A DNA stretch of 64,000 nucleotides from Fragilaria crotonensis (GCA_022925895.1 JAKSYS010000144.1:1-64000), one strand, 5' to 3'; counted from the stretch's first letter, positions 42,555 to 54,830 are shown. Program-made: numbers and translations. Notes: generated from the sequence alone by a model not told the origin.

Positions 42555-44357
42555 ATGGCAATGGAAACACCCTCCACATCACGCTTTGAATGTTATGTTA
42601 CCAATGACGAATCTATTCGGAGTGCTGAGACCTTCGCCTTTTCACCGGAAGAGGGCAAAAAATCTTCCTTTATCTTGACATCGACGCACGAAGATGCAAC
42701 CGTCTTCGGCATTGAGGCGCCAGCTCATGTATGCATCGAGGCCGTCTCTTCGGATGACAATCAATGCCTTCCGTTTGTGTTGGGAGGTTTTGAAATTGTG
42801 TCCAACTCACGGAATCTAGAGATTTACGTATCAGATGAGAATGACAAGGAAACGTACCTCACGACCTGCCGCGGGATCAAATGGCGTCCGGAAGTTAGTA
42901 CTAATGAGCTTGACAATCAGCAACCGCCTCCGGAAGATAACTGGCACAAGGCGCTCTTGGTTATTCCAGGCGGCCCTCGCACCATGACAAGGATTCGATT
43001 CAAAATGTTATCCATCCGACCGCCGTCTGACACCAAGTCGTTGGTCCACTATGTCAAACTGAAAGGTCGACTGCCTGTTGTTGAACGCGTTCCTTCGCAA
43101 CCGCAGCCACTACATCACGTCAGCAATACCTCGGCCGACGCCCAATTTGCAACAACAAACGCTTCTCCACCGCAACAGCAACCCCTGTCGATATCTGATG
43201 TCGCGGCGGCACTCGCCGGCGTTTCCATGATGGTTCATAGCACAGAAGAACGACTCACCAAGGTCCTGGAGTCAAGTCTCCTTCAACTCAACCTGGGGAT
43301 CTCGAATCGGCTGCAGGGAGTCGAACGAGTTGTGGGTATGCAATGGACTGCAATTCAACAGCTGCAACAGCAAAATGCTATTATTTTACAGCAGCAAGAG
43401 CAAATGTTGCACGAAATGCGGGAACAACGCTCCATACACACTCATATCCTTGAATCGTTGACGAAACTGCAATTGTCCAATCAGCTGCTGCAGAACGAAA
43501 CTGAGGTAATGGAATGCGGCACGGAGGATGACGATAGTAAACCGCCGTCTCGAATCCTGGGAGTCAACGAATCGGAAGGGATTGATGCCTTGACGCTCAC
43601 CGGAGCGACGATCAACGGCGGTGGCATACCACATTGTGAGACTCTCGACGAGGAGAATCACTCAAATGTGTCCTCAGAAGCTCGACAGTCTGAGCTCTCA
43701 CCCGCCGTCGACGATGAGGACAGTAAACCTCCCTTGCGCGCACGAAGCCTTGGTAACATCGTTGACCACAATATATCGTTGCCGATAGCAGAAGTAGAAG
43801 TAGAACTACCAGAATACCACGTCGACGAATCTACAAATGATGCGACGATTGTTGGCATAGAACATGCCGACTCGGAGAAGGAAGCAACTGAAGGAGGGAT
43901 AGAACTTACTGCAGATTCTAAAAATGGCATTGCAGTCGCGGACGACGACGATGGCAAGCCTCCGTCGCGTGCACGCGTCGACGATGATGCACATGGTTCC
44001 GCTCTCCGATCACTCCATGACCAGGGGATGCCCTTGTCAGCAATTACAACCGAGCCACACCCAACCAGAGAATTCGCTTGTTCTGATGCGGATGAAACAG
44101 CAGAGAATGACGACGAACCTAAATGCCGTCGTCGCAACGCCGACGAGGATGAGAAGGAGGAGGCGATGGACATCGTGCACGTAGCATCACTCGGCGTTGT
44201 CCAAGCTGCTTATGGGGATAGCGACAGACCTCCATCTCGTTCCAGGCAAGGGGAAGATCAGAGCGTTGGACTGATGCTGGTCCTGGAACCTCCGGATAAG
44301 GGCTGTGGAGGTCCACACGAGGTAGTGACGAGCGATCCTAGGATAGAGGAAAATTGA
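42555..44357 (+). CDS. PAAT-like protein with long disordered tail
   Basis: 600 residues from the first ATG at 42555. The N-terminal 180 residues form a beta-rich domain with SRNLEIYVSDENDKETYLTTCRG, HKALLVIPGGPRTMTRIRFKML and SLVHYVKLKGRLP. This resembles metazoan PAAT (an ABC-transporter-interacting ATPase), where 'LEVYV..EYVGTCRG' is conserved. No Walker motif is evident, so enzymatic activity is unsupported. The middle has a Gln-rich coiled coil (about 260-340). The tail is acidic and repeats a D-D-x-K-P-P-S-R-x-R motif four times (listed as a finding). The family call is moderate. Confidence 0.5.
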   Translation: MAMETPSTSRFECYVTNDESIRSAETFAFSPEEGKKSSFILTSTHEDATVFGIEAPAHVCIEAVSSDDNQCLPFVLGGFEIVSNSRNLEIYVSDENDKETYLTTCRGIKWRPEVSTNELDNQQPPPEDNWHKALLVIPGGPRTMTRIRFKMLSIRPPSDTKSLVHYVKLKGRLPVVERVPSQPQPLHHVSNTSADAQFATTNASPPQQQPLSISDVAAALAGVSMMVHSTEERLTKVLESSLLQLNLGISNRLQGVERVVGMQWTAIQQLQQQNAIILQQQEQMLHEMREQRSIHTHILESLTKLQLSNQLLQNETEVMECGTEDDDSKPPSRILGVNESEGIDALTLTGATINGGGIPHCETLDEENHSNVSSEARQSELSPAVDDEDSKPPLRARSLGNIVDHNISLPIAEVEVELPEYHVDESTNDATIVGIEHADSEKEATEGGIELTADSKNGIAVADDDDGKPPSRARVDDDAHGSALRSLHDQGMPLSAITTEPHPTREFACSDADETAENDDEPKCRRRNADEDEKEEAMDIVHVASLGVVQAAYGDSDRPPSRSRQGEDQSVGLMLVLEPPDKGCGGPHEVVTSDPRIEEN

Positions 44358-44530
44358 CCTGATAGACATTTTCTAGGGCTTAAAAATGCAATACTATTAT
44401 ATAAGTAACCTTGGTCCATGATTAGCTTCGAGATTCAGTCAATACCAAAGGTTGGGAATGGGAAGTTCACCGGCAAGAATTGCCTAAAGGCAACCGTTTC
44501 ATTGTCATAGGAAGGAGAAGTGCAACGTTG

Positions 44531-46486
44531 CTAAGACCAATATGCAGCGGGGTCACTTGAATGGTACTTGATATCAAGTAAAGCACCGCCAAACGACAAA
44601 CCATCCAGTCGCGAAATCTCGAAGATGATACCAGGAGTCTGGAACGACACATACATTCGCTTGCCGTCAGGTGAGAAAGCTAGCCCAGTGGTTTCACCCG
44701 AAAAAGTGGTAGTAGCGGGATCGTTGTCGATGATTGTGACGTATTTCCCCGTCGGATCGCGACCATGAACTCCGCAATACGTACCACCATCCTAGGAAAT
44801 CATAGAAGTGGACGGACATGAGATGTTTCGAACGTAACGGAGCCCTTTGGACGCGTTCCCGCCGAGCTCGTGCTTACCTCGCAGAAATACAAGATGCTGC
44901 CAGGATCTGACCCGATTAAGCGACCAACCTGGTCAGGTTGATTATTGAACTGTACAAGAAAACACATTTGTGAGGTGGGGACTGGGCTAAATACAATCAC
45001 CACTGACAATGGACAAAGGGCTAGGCGATTGGTACTTACGACACCTTGATTAGTCGATTCTTTCGTGAACGTTCCTTGTCTCAGTTGTAAGATGAAGAGA
45101 GTCTTGTCGACTTTGGAAACAAAGTAAAGGACGCCATCCTTGATGTCTATTCCTTCCGCGTTAGGGTATAGACTTGGTGTGGCTTAGGCTTTCGTCGACA
45201 CCCATGAGAAAGTGCCGGAGTTGCCACTGTCCACTCGCAAGTACCTGTGAGTTCCTGTAGAATACAACTCTTCGCGTGTTCCCAAGTTTGCCGAGGGGGT
45301 GAACTGAACGAGAGGGCCAGTTGAAGAATCTTCAGTGATGTAATAGACGTGACGCCCGAGTGATGGGTCAAAATCATACGCAACACTCTCAAAGTTACCT
45401 CCATATGGAACCAAGTTGGTCTTTCTTCCGACAAACGCGCCCTCGGGCGACACTTCCCAAGTGAATCCGCTGGTGCCATACTCCTCACAACTCAGCCATG
45501 TGTTGTAGGGACTGCGACCACCACTGCAGTTGTTATTGGTGCCAGAAAGGACACGCTTGTAACCAACCACGTTGCCATTGGAATCAAATTCGATCGACCC
45601 AACTCCACCGGAACCAACGACCTCAGAGTTCGAGACGTAGAAGTAGTTGCCTGAGTTATCATTCTTCACGAAGACAGCAGCGCCATCTGGGTTGATATGA
45701 AGGTTGACCGAGGATTGCTGTCCATTTGCAAATATGACAGGTTGACCTTCGGTGGCAATTATGCGCGCGTCAAGCCCTGTTGACAAGCGAAGTCCCAACG
45801 ACTACTGTGAGATCACCAGGGACGTAGGTGGGCCCTACAGAAGTTGTGGGACTTGCTGTGGACTTGTTGTGCCCGGTGGCAGTGTCGGTGGAAGCGTTGG
45901 AGTGGCGCTGTAACAGTACGAAATTCCGGACACACCGGCTCCAGAGCATCCAGGAACCGCTTCGCTGCCAACGCGCTGAAAGCAGGCAAGGCCTGAAGCA
46001 CAATCGGCGTTCGTATCACAGTCTCCCTCGCACTTTCCAAGAGGAAAGGAGCGGGCTGGTTTGCCGTTGTCTCCAGTATAGGCCAACGAATTTTCGCCGT
46101 TGGGCTTGTAACAATAGTCTTTCCCTGACGTCCCAGTACCACTACATCCTGGGACAGCCTGGGTGCCACTTCGTTCGAAACACAAGAGGTCGCCAAAGCA
46201 TTCTTGACTTGTATCGCAATCTCCAGAACACGCGGGAAGCGGGGAAGGCTGTTGAAGGTGATCCATTGTCTCCTTCGATGAGGAGAGACTTCAGTGGCGC
46301 TGATGCTGCCGAGAGGAATGAAGGGCTTGCGCCGGTCGGGATTGTCGGAGTTCGCGAGGTGGGACGTATGGTTGGAATTTTCTTGGCTGCGATCGTGCTA
46401 CAAGCTGCCAAAACGACGGTGGCAACATGCAGAAGATGAGGCGAAGCCCCTCTCCTATCACTGGCAAAGGCGTTTGGAGAAACCAT
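44531..46486 (-). CDS. Secreted PhoX/DUF839-type protein, copy A (three exons; internal stop and frame breaks)
   Basis: Exons 46486-45040, 44949-44878 and 44791-44531, introns of 90 and 86 nt, in the same places as in copy B. The N-terminus is a signal peptide (LLHVATVVLAACSTIAA). Two Cys-rich repeats follow (CSGDCDTSQECFGDLLCFER..VPGCSGTG and CEGDCDTNADCASGLACFQR). The PhoX-like beta-propeller has NCSGGRSPYNTWLSCEE, VYYITEDSSTGPLVQF and GETTGLAFSPDGKRMYVSFQ. Members bind calcium and some are alkaline phosphatases, so a role in phosphate scavenging is possible. Frame changes near 46220, 45850 and 45790 fit single-base indels. A TAA at 45184-45186 falls where copy B has Asn, so this copy may be a pseudogene. 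Confidence 0.7.
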
Positions 46487-49400
46487 GGATGTTTGATGTT
46501 ACGACGTTTTATGGATTCAACGAAACCCAAATGTAGCGCTCCTCATCTTTCAAGTTTTTCACTGGGTTCTTCCGTAATGACTCTTAATTCTTGTTAGTTA
46601 TTTGGCAAGACTCGTGGCTTCTGGTGACATTCGAATACATTGAAGATTCAAGTACGTACAAGTACTGCAGTAGATGGATCCTGCACAGTGCCGTTTTATA
46701 ATCCCAAACACGGAAGATGGCGGATAGCATCCTTCGAATCCCCACAAATCCACACAAAGCACAGTCGACAACACGAACCACACAGCCCACTCGGCAACAT
46801 AATGACTATCGGCATGGATTCGATGGTCATATGTCTGTTAGTTTGGGTGCCATTCATGATATCAGGAAAAAGTAATAAATCGGGTACGACAGTACACATA
46901 GAGCATTGAGGAAAGATTCGAGAATTCCAACCAATAGACGCATAAGTGGCACTCCAGAGACATATGCAGGATTCTTACCCCAATCTATCATGCACTTCGA
47001 TTATTCATCAAAATTTAACGCGCATGACGAATGCACTTCCGATTCACGACTACCGGTATTAGTCTTTTGAAGGTTCTTCAATATGAAGTTCTTCCTCAAC
47101 AACTGTCGTAAACGACCGAGCACTCCTGTGTTTTTTCTTGTTTCTTGGGTTGCAATCCCGAGTTACAGGACCGAGATCTGCTCTATCATATGTTCATGCT
47201 TCTCGGCAAACAGTGCATGTAATCCTATAGTACTACCTGGTACCAGGTACCGGTAGTATGTATTACTGGTTCGCTCTAATCCTTGCTGGTTTAGGTTCCA
47301 CCACGTTTTTCCCGTAAGTCTTACTGCTGGTTCCTGGAGGCAATTTGGAATTTGAGGAAATGGCATGATGCACATACAATTGTTAACCTATTAGGAACTT
47401 GAAGGCAGGGCGAGATAATGAAGTACTCCGAGTATTTTCATATAGGTGTCCCACAAAAACGAAACACTGCAATCAAAGGACTCAACAATCATACGAGCCC
47501 ACCAAGCATACCCTTCGGGCAACCTTACTCCGTGTGAACGTTCCACTTGGCAGACCCTGGAGTTTGTTTGTCAGTTTGCTATAGTGAAAACATGGTCAGA
47601 CTTTATGGTCAATCCACACTGTTCTTCATTTACTGATTGGTTAGTGTGATCCTGTTACAAGAATTTGTTAAATGTGGTTTGTTTGCTGCTGCACTGTCTG
47701 GACGCCATGAGAGTCAAGCAAGTGTGAAACAATTTAAAGCAGCCAAACAACCTAGCTAGCTTAATGGGATTGAATGGGCAATTATGATGCTTTAGTCCCC
47801 AGAGTTGTGCTATATTGTGGAAACCACGAGTCCTCCTTATGGAGAAGAAGTAAAGCCTCTGGAAGGTCCGGCCCAAGCACGTTTCAGCCGTTTAGTTTGT
47901 GACCGTCGTCAGAAATGCGTCAGAGATTTTCCAAATTGTATGTATTGCAAGATTTGTAGCTCGACTGGTCGATGCAAACGAGCCGGCAAGGTTTTCTCCT
48001 CGTAAGTAAAAAATTGCTGACCGTCAGTAAAAAATTGCTGACCGACAGTAAATATTTACTGACCGTCAGCAAAATTGCTGACCGTCAGTAAATAATTGCT
48101 GACCGTCAGTAAATCTGATTTGTCTTTAAGAAGGTTTCGTGGACACATGGTATGTTCTTACGTCAGTAATTTCTTCTGACCGTCAGCAATTTCTTTCTGA
48201 CCGTCAGCAATTTTTACTGACCGTCAGCAAATTTTACTGACCGTAAGTAAATTTTACTGACCGTCAGCAATTTTTAAGTGACCGTCAGTAATTTTGCACT
48301 TTGCACCATTCACATGATAATAGCGCCAACCTACTCTTCACGTTGCGTCACCAAGACTCAGAATGGAAGCGATTTTCACCTCCAGGGTATCACGTGTTTT
48401 CGTCTTATTCACGATTCCCTAGGTATGGCCGGGCCTTCCTGGTGGTTCAATTTGGCAAGCAGAGACAAGCAACATACTACCGCACCTATTTTAATGGGTC
48501 TAGATTGGTCCGGACCCTTGAAAAAGAAGGAACAGTGTATCTGTGTCCAATTTCCATTCCAGCCAATGTTAATATATGTGTGATATGACTCCTGCCCTTG
48601 TAAATAACTAGACTTTGCTTGATGTGGTGGCTACTCTGAAACCATGCAATACTTCAATATTTGTTGCCAGTTGTGCAAAATCAAAGAATTGGAGGCATTG
48701 GTACCACTGGGGAAGAGAGCGAACACAATTGACTGAAGAAATGTTGGCTTTGAACAATGGAAAGGCACATTAAATAAGTGAGCTGATCCGGTGATAAGCA
48801 AGCAAGGATACAGCAGGAGGGTTCCATCAAATGGTTTGGCAAGTATTGCAAAACTGGTGTACTAATGTAGTAATTCTGGCACAATGAAAGGGTTTTCATT
48901 GCCATATTCTTTCCAAAGTTCCTCCAATCACATCAACTGCAATACCATACCATGGTGCAGTGATTACTTCTCTTGGTCTGATGTGCACTTGTGAGCCTTG
49001 CTATCATTTTGGCCTCATACTTTTTACATTCTCAGCATGTTTCCACAACAACATCATGATGTATCCTTCCATTGAGTCCTGGGCAAGGAGAAACATATAT
49101 TGCATTGTTGCCACCAGCAGTAGGGCAAGGATTCAGTAGATGGTGAGTATGCAACTATCCTACAATCCTACTACAGCATGTCTACATGCATACTGCATAC
49201 ATAGCAGTTGTGAGGTGCGTAGTCAATCACAATTTGAATGTTGAATGAACAGTACCTCATGTACAAGTGTCTACCCACCCGGGCCCCTGCCTTCATTCAT
49301 CCAATTTCATGCCTTAATTAACCCCATGATTTTCGTACGTGTGCAAGACGATTTTCTGTAGGTTTCATACTAGGGGCTACAGAAAAAATTGCTCCAATCG

Positions 49401-50457
49401 CAGTCATCAATTGAAAAGATAACAACACAGATCACCATTCATTTGGTTCATTTTCCTTTTTACTTTCTTTTCAGTGGAAGTCACTGATGTGAAGAAAAAG
49501 CTTGAGACTTGATTTTTTCATCCCCAATCAGTCTCGGACTAAAAGGTATCTACTTGCGTACCACATAAAAATGGCTTTGGCCCAATAAAATGGCTTTGAA
49601 CCAATCTCTTGTGGAATTCAACGACCTCTACACAAGGACACTCCAATTTTCATTATTTCACACCGTGACCTATTGTAAAGCTCTCCTTAATGAACACATA
49701 GAGGTATGTTCTGCAGATAGAAAAGCAATATAATTGCTCAGTTCTCTCAAATACGCATACTGCAGAGGAGACGTCAAAACATTGTTGCACGACCATTTTT
49801 CAAATGTCAAGGATGCCCTCCCAATTTATACAAGCTACAGTTCTGAATATTTTCATGCGTTGGAGAGAATTCCACTTGGCGTTTGTTCCACACTGTGTGG
49901 TACAACAGCTTGTACTAAACCCTGTACCAATACAAATTTTGATTGACGATTTACTCATCAAACTCTTGTGAAAAATATCAAGAACGGGATATAAAATATT
50001 ATTTATATAGGTATACATATTTATGCACAACTTTGAACCAGTAAATGAAAAACGAAGACTTGTATATCATTGATAGGCAATTCGGATCTTGCTCCAGTAC
50101 TTTGATAATTCTTCATTGCTGTCGACTAGCAGATGAAGGATCAATGATACAGAACTGCTCGTTAAACATTTATGCTTCTATTCATACGGAGATAAAGTAA
50201 TTTGAAACTCTTGTGAAACTATTGGTTCCAAGCCGTTCTTATTTTTTATGTGGGAGCGGGTGGTACATATTACGTATGACATAGTCCTACGAGGACTATG
50301 GTAGGAGTGTACCGTACTCTTGTATGGAGTATGGAATTTTTCGATATTGAGAAATGATTTATAGAGCCCTAAGAGGGCTCGTATGTCATACATAGAGTCC
50401 ACCATCACAGAGATCAGGAAATCAGGCATCTGACTTCATTGTGATCATGCGCAGTTG
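46487..50457. other. Gene-less 4-kb region of decayed repeats
   Basis: No intact gene. A perfect 16-bp palindrome TACCTGGT/ACCAGGTA lies at 47234-47249. A frame at 47805-48005 has a Cys cluster (CDRRQKC, CMYCKICSSTGRC) that could be a transposase finger remnant, not assignable. A palindromic array follows at 48014-48295. From 48600 to 50450 the DNA is AT-rich with many stops and no family I recognise. Confidence 0.5.
48014..48295. repeat. Array of short odd palindromes, core CTGAC-C-GTCAG
   Basis: About twelve copies of an 11-bp core with arms CTGAC and GTCAG around a central C, mostly about 20 bp apart, in two blocks (48014-48110 and 48170-48295). The cores are separated by A/T-rich linkers (AAATT, ATTTTT). 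Variants include GACCGACAG and GACCGTAAG. Confidence 0.85.
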
Positions 50458-51426
50458 ATGTTCGCCGAACCTCTGATGAAAATGGACCACGACGAACTGC
50501 TGAGCTGCCTTGTCAAGATTTCCGTTGAGTGGGATGATAGCAATTCGTGGGATAGCCCCTTTCCAAATCGTGTCGAACTTTGGGGTTTGCCGGAACAGCT
50601 CTTCCATGAAGTCACAAGGTCGTCCAACAACCCCTTAGAGGACGGTACTGGGACACGACCATACTCAGGAGCAACTGTCTTTCTGCAATTCTGTCGTGTC
50701 CATCCCGACATTTTTCTAGACAGAAGTTATTGTCTGGTAGAGCTAGGAGCTGGCATTGGTACTTGTGGATTGGTTCTTGCCTTGGCTCGACGACACGCGA
50801 GCAATTGTCCTGATAAAGTTGGAAGGCCCACTGGTGTCAACCCTCAACCAAGTATCTTGCTCACCGACGGGGAAAAATTGACAACAGAAATTGCAAGGCG
50901 AAATTGTTCGCTTCTGGGTATGACTCCTGGAGAAGTAGATGTGGAAGTTCTTCGATGGAGTGAGGATTTGCACGAGATTCGTAAGGTTGCTCCACTCCAT
51001 TGCTTTCACTACGTTGTCGGGACTGATCTGTTGTATTATCGTACCCCTGCCCGAGCCCTGCTTACTACAGCAGAAGCCTTATTGTACCACCAACATGGCG
51101 ATTCATCTGCCCCGAATGGCGCCAAGTCGTCAAGCATGGCATATGAGGGAGCCATTTTTCTTCCGGCTACCATTCGCACTCCGTCGCTGGGTGATGAATT
51201 GGTGGAAATCTGCAATGAGCTGAATTTGGTTGTCCTCATTGTTCCCATTGAATCATTTTATACTCCCGTTAATCCAATGATGTACAACATTTCCTTCCTC
51301 GTTGTGATCCGTAAGGAGCCAACCTACAACCTGCGCTACAACACGCGTTACGCGACGCCCGTCCGTTCGATCCCCATGAGGAAAGTGATGATGATGGCAT
51401 GCTGCCATTTTCGAACTAGCTACTAG
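50458..51426 (+). CDS. METTL/FAM86-type protein methyltransferase (Methyltransf_16)
   Basis: 322 residues from ATG 50458. SAM-binding motif I is VELGAGIGTCGLVLALA, motif II region ILLTDGEKL, and the family's post-motif VVGTDLLYYRTPA replaces the usual 'ASDV.Y'. These place it among lysine methyltransferases of protein substrates such as elongation factors or chaperones. The last 40 residues are odd for the family. An alternative frame from about 51345 reads DARPFDPHEESDDDGMLPF before a stop, so the true C-terminus may be acidic and the frame broken by one base there. Confidence 0.75.
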   Translation: MFAEPLMKMDHDELLSCLVKISVEWDDSNSWDSPFPNRVELWGLPEQLFHEVTRSSNNPLEDGTGTRPYSGATVFLQFCRVHPDIFLDRSYCLVELGAGIGTCGLVLALARRHASNCPDKVGRPTGVNPQPSILLTDGEKLTTEIARRNCSLLGMTPGEVDVEVLRWSEDLHEIRKVAPLHCFHYVVGTDLLYYRTPARALLTTAEALLYHQHGDSSAPNGAKSSSMAYEGAIFLPATIRTPSLGDELVEICNELNLVVLIVPIESFYTPVNPMMYNISFLVVIRKEPTYNLRYNTRYATPVRSIPMRKVMMMACCHFRTSY

Positions 51427-51636
51427 CACACTGGCATTTTCTGCACGCTTCGCATCTGTCAATGCACTGAACGATTTGGCAACCAATTCATTATTGCTCA
51501 TGGACATAACTATGAGCAATCTGGTTTGAACGAGTCCATTGTCGCGTTTGATCTAAGAAATCCGAGCTACTATGTTATGAACGAAAATGAAATGGCTCTT
51601 CTGTTTGAGGAGGTCAACCAGATGGGTGCCTCAGTA

Positions 51637-53391
51637 TCAAATGGCATGGTACTTGACATCGATGAAGTCGCCGCCGAAGGAGTAGCCATCCGTGCGGCTG
51701 ATCTCAAAGATTACTCCTGGTTTCTGGAAGGACACATACATGCGTCTCCCATCAGGCGAAAATGCCAAACCAGTTGTCTCGCCTGTCAAGAGTCCAGAGT
51801 TGGGATCATTGTCAATGATGGTGACGTATTTTCCGGCCGAAGTACGACCGTGAATGCCGCAATAGCTCCCCCCGTCCTGTTTGCAAAGGAATTGTCAGCT
51901 CATCTACAAAACATTTTCAACCAAAAACATTGCCCAGACTCACCTCGCAAAAGTACAAGACATTATGGGGGTCAACTCCGATAATGCGGTTGACTTGGTC
52001 TGGCTGGTCGTTGAACTAGAGAGACGCAAGTGATGTAAGTCTGTTTCGTGATGTGGAAGGCGGTGTTGACGTGCTTTACATACCAAACCTTGGTTGGTCG
52101 ATTCCTTGGTGAAGATCCCAGCGGCGAGATTCAATATGAAGAGAGTCTTGTCTACCTTTGATACGAAGTAGAGGAATCCGTCCTTCGCATCGATTCCTTC
52201 CACATTGGGATAAAGTTGTGGTGTTGCGTTAGATTTCTTGGCAACCCACGAAAAGGTGCCGAAATTGCCACTGTCTACTCGCAAATATCTGTGTGTGCCT
52301 TGCGAGTACATCTCGCCCGGAGTACCAAGATTTGCGGAAGGAACGAACTGGACAAGCGCGCCAGTCGGAGAGTCTTCAGTGATGTAATACACGTTGCGCC
52401 CTTGTGCGAGATCGAATTCATAAGCTACGCTCTCATAGTTACCGCCCTCAGGGACCAGGTTCGTCTTTCTTCCGACGAACTTGCCTCCTGGAGATACTTC
52501 CCAAACAAATCCATTCTTTCCATTTTCCTCGCAACAACCAGGTGTTGTAGGGCTTCGACCTCCGCCACAGTTCCGCTGCGTACCCGACAATACTCGGCGA
52601 TATCCCAGGACGTCACCTTTGAATTGAACTCGATCGATCCAACCCCGCCGGTGATGTTGTTCTCGGAATTTGAGACGTAGTAGTAGTTTCCGGATCCATC
52701 TTTCTTTGAAGATGCCAGCAGCATCTGGGTCAGTGTGGAAGTTGACAAGAGACTGAGCGCCGTTATAGTACTTGACTGGTCGGTCTTTGTTCGCGACAAT
52801 GCGAACGTCCAGACCTGCTGAGAGGCGAAGACCGGCCTTGACAACAGTGAGCAGGCCAGGGACATAGGTGACTTTGGTGGCAGTCGTCACCCCGGGAGTA
52901 ACTGAAACAGACGATGATGGGGAATTTGGGATTGTTCCAGGTGCAGCTGGACTGTAACAATAGGCCCTTCCGGTGACGCCGGTTCCGGTGCAGCCAGGGA
53001 CTGTTTGGGTGCCGGTTCGCTGGAAACGCTTGAGAGTGTCAGCGCAGTCTGCGTCGGAATCACACTGCCCCTGACATTTCCGAAGTGGGTAAGATTCCGG
53101 ATGCTTTTGCTTGGTGGCAAGGAAAGTCAATGCCTGCGGTTTCTGTGGGTTGTAACAGTAGTCCTTGCCATACTGACCAGCTCCGGAGCACCCGGGAACC
53201 GTCTGGAAACCTGTGCGCATGAAACATGTAAGGTCGCCGAAGCATTCAATGTCGTTGTCGCAGTCTCCCTGGCACAAACCAAGTGGAAACACATCCGAGG
53301 GACTGCCGTTGTTGCCAATGATGTCAAGGGCGTAAACATCGCCGGTGACTGTCAATACCATGAAAGCTAGGGCGCTCCAGTAGAGTGTCAT
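51637..53391 (-). CDS. Secreted PhoX/DUF839-type protein, copy B (three exons; compensated frame breaks)
   Basis: Exons 53391-52084, 52015-51944 and 51876-51637; introns 68 and 67 nt, GT-AG. Signal peptide MTLYWSALAFMVLTVTGDVYA. Two Cys-rich repeats (CQGDCDNDIECFGDLTCFMR and CQGQCDSDADCADTLKRFQR; the second has lost one Cys) precede the beta-propeller: NCGGGRSP, VYYITEDSPTGALVQF, and in exon 3 GETTGLAFSPDGRRMYVSFQ. Two short stretches (near 52700-52610 and 52545-52525) are out of frame but return to it, which fits pairs of small deletions of 2+1 bases. No internal stop. Likely an extracellular or periplasm-like phosphatase or calcium-binding protein, by family only. Confidence 0.75.
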
Positions 53392-54590
53392 TATGAACCT
53401 GGGGAGAGGTTCGGTGTGAGTTACTTTGCTAATGGTCAACCCCTTGTCTTTTCGTTCGGATCGGCCTGCCCAAGAGAAGATCTCAGCAGACGGTGATGTA
53501 CGAGGGAGTTTGGCCGAACATTGCTGTAGCCTCAGACAGTTAGTTTACCTACCTTGACAACGCTTTCAACGCGAAGAATCAAAAAATTGTGAGCGGTCGC
53601 ACCGGTGATGGGAAGGGGACTTCTGCCTCTTGCCACCTGGCTAGTAGAAGCCCACGAAAGTATGAAATGCGAACGGTTGGGTTTTCGAAGGAAACTTATG
53701 ACCGTCTGTCAGTGCGAATTAATTCATGATAGAACAGAACGCGCTTAATTTTTAAAAAACTACCCTGTCGAGTTCGAGTCGTCGGGAGACAACGTTTGGT
53801 ATACTCCGGCTAGGCTGCGTCAGCGAACCTCCGCATCAAATGACTGGACAGTGGTGGCTGGTGGCTACAACGCTTGATCGCCATTGATGGGCGATCGTGC
53901 CAAAAGGGTAGCTTTGTGGAGAGACTCCAACTGTTCATGTGTCGCGAAAACCAGCACCCTCGACGGACAAGATAAAGATTTGCCTTGCCTCTGGTCACCC
54001 TCGTACGGATGTCGCACACCTCATTGGTTACTACTCGGCAGATTAGATCCATGCCTAGAGAGCCATATCTAAGGGAAGGCTGGAGACTTACGGACAGTTT
54101 TGTGATCTGTACTCTTCTGGAGTACCAGAGTAGTACTTAAGTCAAAGTCTTACCGCTCAACGTCTCAACCATAGGGAGTGCTAGGTCCATCTATCATGTA
54201 GAGGACGACTCAAGACCACTCTACTAGAGACTACTAGTGAATACTAATGGCACCCATAGACTCCAGAGACTGTCGCTACAGTGCTTGGCACTCTAGGCTC
54301 GGAGTCTGGAGTATAAGCACACGTACGAGAGTGTTTGCTTATCATCGTTAATGGACTCTCTCCATTCTTGACTCTGCCAGTGCTTGCACCAAGAACACTC
54401 GGCTGTTAAGATAAGATATAGGTAAAACGCTATTCATACACTCTTAGTATCATTGGGAGATCTCGTAGATAGGACTGGAACACTGTGGACTGTTGACACG
54501 ATCGTAGGCAGTGTTAATAAGTAACGGTACAAACCTGTGTGCCTACTACTCCAGTACTAATGCAACAGTAAGAAACAACATGAAAACACC
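53392..54590. other. Spacer left of the tyrosine-recombinase element
   Basis: No gene is supported. The sequence is rich in short AGAGTC/ACTCTA-type direct and inverted motifs from 54100 to 54400. It ends at the left boundary of the retrotransposon. Confidence 0.45.
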
Positions 54591-54814
54591 CGACGTGTGT
54601 ATCCACTGCAGCGTCGAAACCAGTCTGTCTCCGTTCTTGACTTGCTGAGATTTTGTCCCCGTGGCCAACCCCTCTCAGTCTTCTTGTGACGTTGTGATGT
54701 ACTCCGAGCTGGTTGGAGCACACCTTATCTAGTAGGTAAGCAAGGCTGTTCCTTTTGGCGTTGCTGGGATCTCTCCGGCTGTAATCTTGCTCCAGTTCCC
54801 GGATTTTTGTTTCC
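54591..54814 (-). repeat. Split direct repeat B2
   Basis: Starts CGACGTGTGTATCCACTGCA on the plus strand. Matches 55166-55391, differing by homopolymer length (CTCTCCGG against CTCTCCCGG; TTCCCGG against TTCCCCGG). Confidence 0.9.
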
Positions 54815-54830
54815 GAGGGTGGGCGGGTGG

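Noticed and set aside
48014-48295. CRISPR-like array
   Set aside because: Repeat cores are 11 bp with A/T linkers rather than unique spacers of about 30 bp, and the genome is eukaryotic.
51526-51984. 152-residue frame downstream of the methyltransferase
   Set aside because: It is the antisense of PhoX copy B exons 2-3, whose coding sequence is strongly supported.
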